Below are positions 63,201 through 64,000 of a stretch of DNA of 64,000 bases, in pieces. Position 1 is the first letter of the stretch, and each line of letters begins with the position of its first letter. Below the pieces are notes generated by a model. It did no database searches. It saw only the letters and a list, made by a program, of their open reading frames with translations, and was not told the DNA's origin. The translations under genes were made by a program, and so were the position numbers. Source of the DNA: Struthio camelus (lineage: Eukaryota; Chordata; Aves; Struthioniformes; Struthionidae); contig NC_090942.1 in the NCBI RefSeq assembly GCF_040807025.1, forward strand, positions 194,922,247-194,986,246, read 5' to 3'.

Positions 63201-63951
63201 TCTACTCAGCCCTTGCAGGGGGGAGGCCACACCTGGAGTACTGTGTCCAGTTCTGGGCTCCCCAGTACAAGAGAGACATGGCACTCCTGGAAAGAGTCCA
63301 GCGGAGGGCTACAAAGATGATCAGGGGACTGGAGCATGTCTCCTCTGAAGAAAGGCTGCGAGAGCTGGGCCTGTTGAGCCTGGAGAAGAGAAGACTGAGA
63401 GGGGATCTCATCAATGTGTACAAGTATCTGAAGGGGGGGGTGTCGAGAGGATGAGGCCAGTCTCTTCTCCCGTGGTGCCCAGCAACAGGACAAGAGGCAA
63501 TGGGCAGAAACTGAACACAGGAAGTTCCATCTGAACCTGAGGCAAAACTTCTTCACTGTGAGGGTGACTGAGCACTGGAAGAGGTTGCCCAGAGAGGTTG
63601 TGGAGTCTCCTTCCCTGGAGATACTCAAAACCTGCCCGGATGTGATCCTGGGAAATATGCTCTAGCTGACCCTGCTTGAGCAGGGAGGTTGGACTAGATG
63701 ATCTCCAGAGGTCCCTTAATAGACTAGAGGCTTCTAAAATAACAGGAGCTTACCAGGAAGAAATGTGACGATGGAACTGTCAGTATTAGGACGTTCTTCG
63801 AAGTCCATCATTACCTGGGCTGAACCTTGTCTAGTATAGCATCTCACAGTAGATGTGTATCGGATATCCCCACTCCTGTATATCATGGCAGAAATCTGTC
63901 CATCATTTTCATTGCCTACATATACAGGTTCTTTAAACTGCATCTTAGGCA
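26215..63951 (-). CDS. FREM2: FREM2, 3' part of gene (16 exons, 5' end outside window)
   Basis: FREM2 is a single-pass membrane protein of the Fraser complex (FRAS1, FREM1, FREM2). The complex is laid down under epithelial basement membranes and holds epidermis to dermis during development; loss in mammals gives Fraser syndrome or blebbing phenotypes. Sixteen minus-strand exons join with GT/AG sites and continuous phase into 1045 full codons plus TGA. Order: Calx-beta repeats 4 and 5 (first about 210 residues), a long conserved ectodomain, a basic RRQKR site, a hydrophobic helix, a lysine-rich stop-transfer and a tail ending SSEV. The human protein is about 3170 residues, so this is roughly its last third; numbering these as exons 9-24 is inferred from the human 24-exon gene. 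FRAS1 is the main alternative, but exon-by-exon similarity to remembered FREM2 is much stronger. No frameshift or premature stop was seen. Confidence 0.95.
26320..26400 (-). other. FREM2: FREM2 transmembrane segment
   Basis: About 27 uncharged residues rich in Ile, Val, Ala and Leu, from VGIVTIIGG to IIILLL, preceded by [10 protein letters not shown] and followed by KKKQ. This orients the N-terminal mass outside the cell and the SSEV tail inside. Confidence 0.9.
26569..26583 (-). other. FREM2: Basic RRQKR motif, likely proprotein-convertase cleavage site
   Basis: Arg-Arg-Gln-Lys-Arg followed by Gly lies about 60 residues before the membrane helix and fits the furin consensus R-X-K/R-R. Convertase processing of Fraser complex proteins is supported by genetics in fish. 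That this bird site is cut is inferred. Confidence 0.6.
26728..28530 (-). other. FREM2: FREM2 intron before last exon
   Basis: 1.8 kb. It holds a 173-codon open frame on the gene strand (27827-28348) that resembles no family and is probably chance. Confidence 0.8.
28531..28677 (-). CDS. FREM2: FREM2 exon, membrane-proximal ectodomain
   Basis: 147 nt, phase 0 at both ends; acceptor ATGCAG, donor GTAAG. It encodes [40 protein letters not shown] and MDSSPLFQ. Confidence 0.95.
29066..29526 (-). mobile_element. CR1 LINE 3' fragment
   Basis: About 460 bases running 5' to 3' on the minus strand, so in the sense of FREM2. From 29526 down it reads the terminal CR1 ORF2 region (arginine/glutamate-rich RERAG-type block), then the 3' end with AGAGGTCCCTTCCAACCT-like sequence and TTCTGTGATTCTGTGA tail. 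5'-truncated and frameshifted, so not mobile. Confidence 0.93.
30247..30291. repeat. AAAT tetranucleotide microsatellite
   Basis: Eleven uninterrupted AATA units in a FREM2 intron about 30 bases past the splice donor of the exon at 30324. Confidence 0.97.
30324..30511 (-). CDS. FREM2: FREM2 exon, membrane-proximal ectodomain
   Basis: 188 nt, phase 1 in (TTCCAG) and phase 0 out (GTAAG). It encodes [40 protein letters not shown] and [17 protein letters not shown], with three cysteines. An AAAT microsatellite starts about 30 bases beyond its donor. Confidence 0.96.
30512..31922 (-). other. FREM2: FREM2 intron
   Basis: 1.4 kb of unique sequence; no repeat or hidden exon seen. Confidence 0.8.
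31923..32049 (-). CDS. FREM2: FREM2 exon, membrane-proximal ectodomain
   Basis: 127 nt, phase 0 in (TTTTAG) and phase 1 out (donor GTATAA). It encodes [20 protein letters not shown], then [20 protein letters not shown]. It has no useful in-frame ATG at its start, so it is easily missed. The nested CR1 cluster begins about 180 bases upstream in the same intron. Confidence 0.92.
32233..33527 (+). mobile_element. CR1 LINE, internally deleted, interrupted by a second CR1
   Basis: Sense-strand CR1 starting in the reverse transcriptase region ([11 protein letters not shown]), jumping by internal deletion to the DDL-type block and running to the ATTCTGTG tail at 33527. It is antisense to FREM2. An opposite-strand CR1 sits inside it (32456-32736). 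Core catalytic sequence is missing and the frame is broken, so it is dead. Confidence 0.92.
32456..32736 (-). mobile_element. Nested CR1 3' fragment inside an older CR1
   Basis: Minus-strand CR1 3' end of about 280 bases splitting the host CR1 between its ...CAGAGGGAC and ...GGGGAACCTCATGA blocks. GGACACAG occurs at both edges (32448-32455 and 32737-32744), a possible 8-bp target-site duplication. Confidence 0.88.
34098..34119. repeat. Poly-A run
   Basis: Twenty-two consecutive A followed by GGAAAGAAAGAA; no retrotransposon body recognised directly before it. Confidence 0.95.
34183..34237. repeat. TATA/TGTA-rich low-complexity tract
   Basis: Alternating purine-pyrimidine stretch of TATATGTACATATATACATA type, partly self-complementary. 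Confidence 0.85.
37689..37823 (-). CDS. FREM2: FREM2 exon, membrane-proximal ectodomain
   Basis: 135 nt, phase 0 at both ends; acceptor CTCCAG, donor CAG then GTACCA, the same weak donor hexamer as the exon at 50650. It encodes [39 protein letters not shown] and QQ. Confidence 0.94.
37913..38040 (-). CDS. FREM2: FREM2 exon, membrane-proximal ectodomain
   Basis: 128 nt, phase 1 in (TTTCTAG) and phase 0 out (GTAAAA). It encodes [20 protein letters not shown], then [20 protein letters not shown]. Only 89 nt of intron separate it from the next exon. Confidence 0.94.
38041..39227 (-). other. FREM2: FREM2 intron
   Basis: 1.2 kb of unique sequence; nothing recognised. Confidence 0.8.
39228..39332 (-). 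CDS. FREM2: FREM2 exon, membrane-proximal ectodomain
   Basis: 105 nt, phase 1 in (TGCCAG) and phase 1 out (GTAAGC). It encodes [20 protein letters not shown] and [11 protein letters not shown]. Short, but its place and phase are fixed by the exons on both sides. Confidence 0.94.
39333..41859 (-). other. FREM2: FREM2 intron
   Basis: 2.5 kb with one CR1 end (39656-39885); the rest is unique. Confidence 0.85.
39656..39885 (+). mobile_element. CR1 LINE 3' end
   Basis: About 230 bases: the block GAGGGTGACAGAGCATTGGA, the block GGAGTCTCCTTCGCTGGAGA, then AGAGGTCCCTTCCAACCT and TGTGATTCTGTGAT. Antisense to FREM2. Confidence 0.93.
41860..42052 (-). CDS. FREM2: FREM2 exon, membrane-proximal ectodomain
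   Basis: 193 nt, phase 0 in (TTTATAG) and phase 1 out (GTAGGT). It encodes [39 protein letters not shown] and [12 protein letters not shown]. It follows the longest FREM2 intron in the window (about 8.6 kb). Confidence 0.95.
46051..46134. repeat. Compound GA then GTGC/GCGT microsatellite
   Basis: A purine-only (GA) tract runs directly into alternating GTGCGTGTGCGTGCGCGTGT sequence. The two halves favour triplex/H-DNA and Z-DNA respectively. Confidence 0.93.
46781..46796. repeat. Poly-T run
   Basis: Sixteen consecutive T within the long FREM2 intron. Confidence 0.9.
50193..50210. repeat. Poly-T run
   Basis: Eighteen consecutive T within the long FREM2 intron. Confidence 0.9.
50650..50981 (-). 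CDS. FREM2: FREM2 exon, largest internal exon in the window
   Basis: 332 nt, phase 1 in after TTTTTAG and phase 0 out at CAG followed by the weak donor GTACCA. It encodes [60 protein letters not shown] and [11 protein letters not shown]. This is among the most conserved FREM2 segments and resembles the last CSPG/NG2-like fold of the family. Confidence 0.96.
50982..52264 (-). other. FREM2: FREM2 intron
   Basis: 1.3 kb of AT-rich unique sequence; nothing recognised. Confidence 0.8.
52265..52396 (-). CDS. FREM2: FREM2 exon, membrane-proximal ectodomain
   Basis: 132 nt, phase 1 in and phase 1 out; acceptor ATTAG, donor GTATGA. It encodes [16 protein letters not shown] and [19 protein letters not shown], ending MPHIDG. 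It joins in frame to the next exon, which begins with methionine-leucine-proline. Confidence 0.93.
52856..53065 (-). mobile_element. Degraded CR1 LINE fragment
   Basis: Antisense CR1 order is kept: TCATAGTGTCATAAACTAAT, GAGTTGGAAGGGA, AGTCATCTGATACAACCCTA, TTCCTCTAAGGATGGAGAAT. It is more diverged than the other copies, hence older. Confidence 0.75.
54395..54440. repeat. GA-rich low-complexity tract
   Basis: Imperfect GAGA/GAAA repeat of about 45 bases. Confidence 0.85.
55077..55380 (-). CDS. FREM2: FREM2 exon, membrane-proximal ectodomain
   Basis: 304 nt, phase 0 in (CTGCAG) and phase 1 out (GTAAG). It encodes [36 protein letters not shown] and [14 protein letters not shown]. The WLVSAP and AARAVN pattern resembles a fibronectin-III-like sandwich, an inference from spacing only. 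It holds three cysteines within the conserved stretch. Confidence 0.95.
55381..56873 (-). other. FREM2: FREM2 intron
   Basis: 1.5 kb of unique AT-rich sequence; nothing recognised. Confidence 0.8.
56874..57032 (-). CDS. FREM2: FREM2 exon after Calx-beta 5
   Basis: 159 nt, phase 0 to phase 0, acceptor TTTCAG and donor GTGAGT. It encodes [19 protein letters not shown], the final strand of the fifth Calx-beta repeat, then a linker ending GYPVICIT that opens the FREM2-type juxtamembrane ectodomain. Confidence 0.94.
57178..57240 (-). mobile_element. Probable degraded CR1 3' end
   Basis: ATCAGAGAATAACTGAGGCT followed by GAAAGGGCCTGTGGAGATCT resembles the antisense CR1 end. Short and diverged. Confidence 0.4.
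57261..57284. repeat. 24-nt perfect palindrome of GT-TA-CA repeats
   Basis: GTGTGT, then twelve alternating TA bases, then ACACAC. The strand equals its own reverse complement, so it can form a cruciform or hairpin. Confidence 0.93.
58082..58212 (-). CDS. FREM2: FREM2 exon: Calx-beta domain 5, second half
   Basis: 131 nt. A TTTTTAG acceptor with two bases completes the glutamate codon left by the previous exon; it leaves in phase 0 at GTAAAT. It encodes [20 protein letters not shown] then [15 protein letters not shown]. It has no in-frame ATG near its start, so simple ORF scans miss it; phase and order show it is required. Confidence 0.93.
58213..61490 (-). other. FREM2: FREM2 intron
   Basis: 3.3 kb. 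Phase across the intron is already continuous, so no exon is missing. A 163-codon plus-strand open frame (59778-60269) resembles no known family. Confidence 0.8.
61491..61673 (-). CDS. FREM2: FREM2 exon: Calx-beta domain 5, first half
   Basis: 183 nt, phase 1 to phase 1, between TTACAG and GTAAG. It encodes [16 protein letters not shown], then [19 protein letters not shown]. The G-S/T-A-x-x-G-x-D-Y motif is the hallmark of Calx-beta domains, and the aspartates are likely calcium ligands. Confidence 0.96.
61759..61923 (-). CDS. FREM2: FREM2 exon: Calx-beta domain 4, second half
   Basis: 165 nt, phase 1 to phase 1, between TTGCAG and GTAAG. It begins [14 protein letters not shown] and has the acidic run [15 protein letters not shown] typical of the C-terminal strands of Calx-beta repeats, then [16 protein letters not shown]. 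Only 85 nt of intron separate it from the next exon. Confidence 0.95.
61924..63753 (-). other. FREM2: FREM2 intron
   Basis: 1.8 kb, more than a third of it CR1 (63052-63717). Confidence 0.85.
63052..63717 (+). mobile_element. CR1 LINE 3' part, tail missing
   Basis: Longest uninterrupted CR1 here, about 665 bases, antisense to FREM2. It reads the C-terminal ORF2 region ([34 protein letters not shown]) up to a G8 run that shifts the frame, and stops at AGAGGTCCCTTA without the octamer tail. It closely matches the CR1 at 32.8-33.5 kb, so the two belong to the same subfamily. Confidence 0.95.
63754..63951 (-). CDS. FREM2: FREM2 exon: Calx-beta domain 4, first half
   Basis: 198 nt; enters after a CCCAG acceptor with two bases completing a codon and leaves at a GTAAG donor after one base of a glycine codon. 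It encodes [17 protein letters not shown] and then [20 protein letters not shown], the first strands of a Calx-beta fold with its acidic DFEERPNTD turn. A CR1 copy ends about 36 bases beyond the donor. Confidence 0.93.
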
Positions 63952-64000
63952 CTGGGCAGAAAAACATAAAAAGCATGTAGAAAATATGACTGCAAAAGTT

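Noticed and set aside
63083..63454. 123-codon plus-strand ORF as a gene
   Set aside because: It is the C-terminal part of CR1 ORF2, inside a truncated LINE copy, and is frameshifted after a G run.
26215..63951. FRAS1, FREM1 or FREM3 instead of FREM2
   Set aside because: FREM1 and FREM3 lack this exon-rich membrane-proximal region with a GRIP-type tail, and FRAS1 differs in the Calx-beta and juxtamembrane sequence. Exon order, length and motifs match FREM2 throughout.
1..64000. CRISPR arrays, bacterial operons, tRNA or rRNA genes, retroviral copies
   Set aside because: No regularly spaced repeats, Shine-Dalgarno-led ORFs, cloverleaf or rRNA-like segments, or LTR/gag-pol-like frames were seen. 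The window is ordinary vertebrate gene and LINE sequence.

Overview
The window looks like a bird autosome. It is AT-rich and intron-rich, has no bacterial-style gene packing, and its main interspersed repeats are CR1 LINE fragments ending in the avian-type tail of repeated ATTCTGTG units. All confidently supported protein-coding sequence lies on the minus strand.

From about 26.2 kb to the right edge lies the 3' two-thirds of the exon set of FREM2 (FRAS1-related extracellular matrix protein 2). Sixteen consecutive coding exons (63951 down to 26215) can be joined with GT/AG sites and matching codon phases into one open frame of 1045 complete codons plus stop. They encode, in order, the last two Calx-beta domains, the conserved juxtamembrane ectodomain, a basic RRQKR convertase-type motif, one transmembrane helix and a short cytoplasmic tail ending in the PDZ ligand SSEV. 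The 5' part (signal peptide, CSPG repeats, first Calx-beta domains) lies beyond the right edge. Introns carry several CR1 copies, including one CR1 nested inside another (32.2-33.5 kb) and one ending only about 36 bases from a splice donor.

From 26.2 kb down to about 3.1 kb I find no convincing exon of a known gene: AT-rich tracts, microsatellites, CR1 remnants, one exon-shaped open segment (5992-6079) and one coiled-coil-like open segment (10609-10727).

At the left edge (3091 down to 147, minus strand) are four exons of a thioester-protein (C3/C4/C5/alpha-2-macroglobulin) superfamily gene, closest by eye to complement C4. They encode MG1 and the first part of MG2, with a 193/184/71/86-nt exon pattern, and join in frame. 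The signal-peptide exon was not found and the rest of the gene runs off the left edge. A C4-like gene head-to-tail behind FREM2 is the most notable item in the window, because classical C4 lies in the MHC. The two genes are transcribed in the same direction but have no evident functional link.
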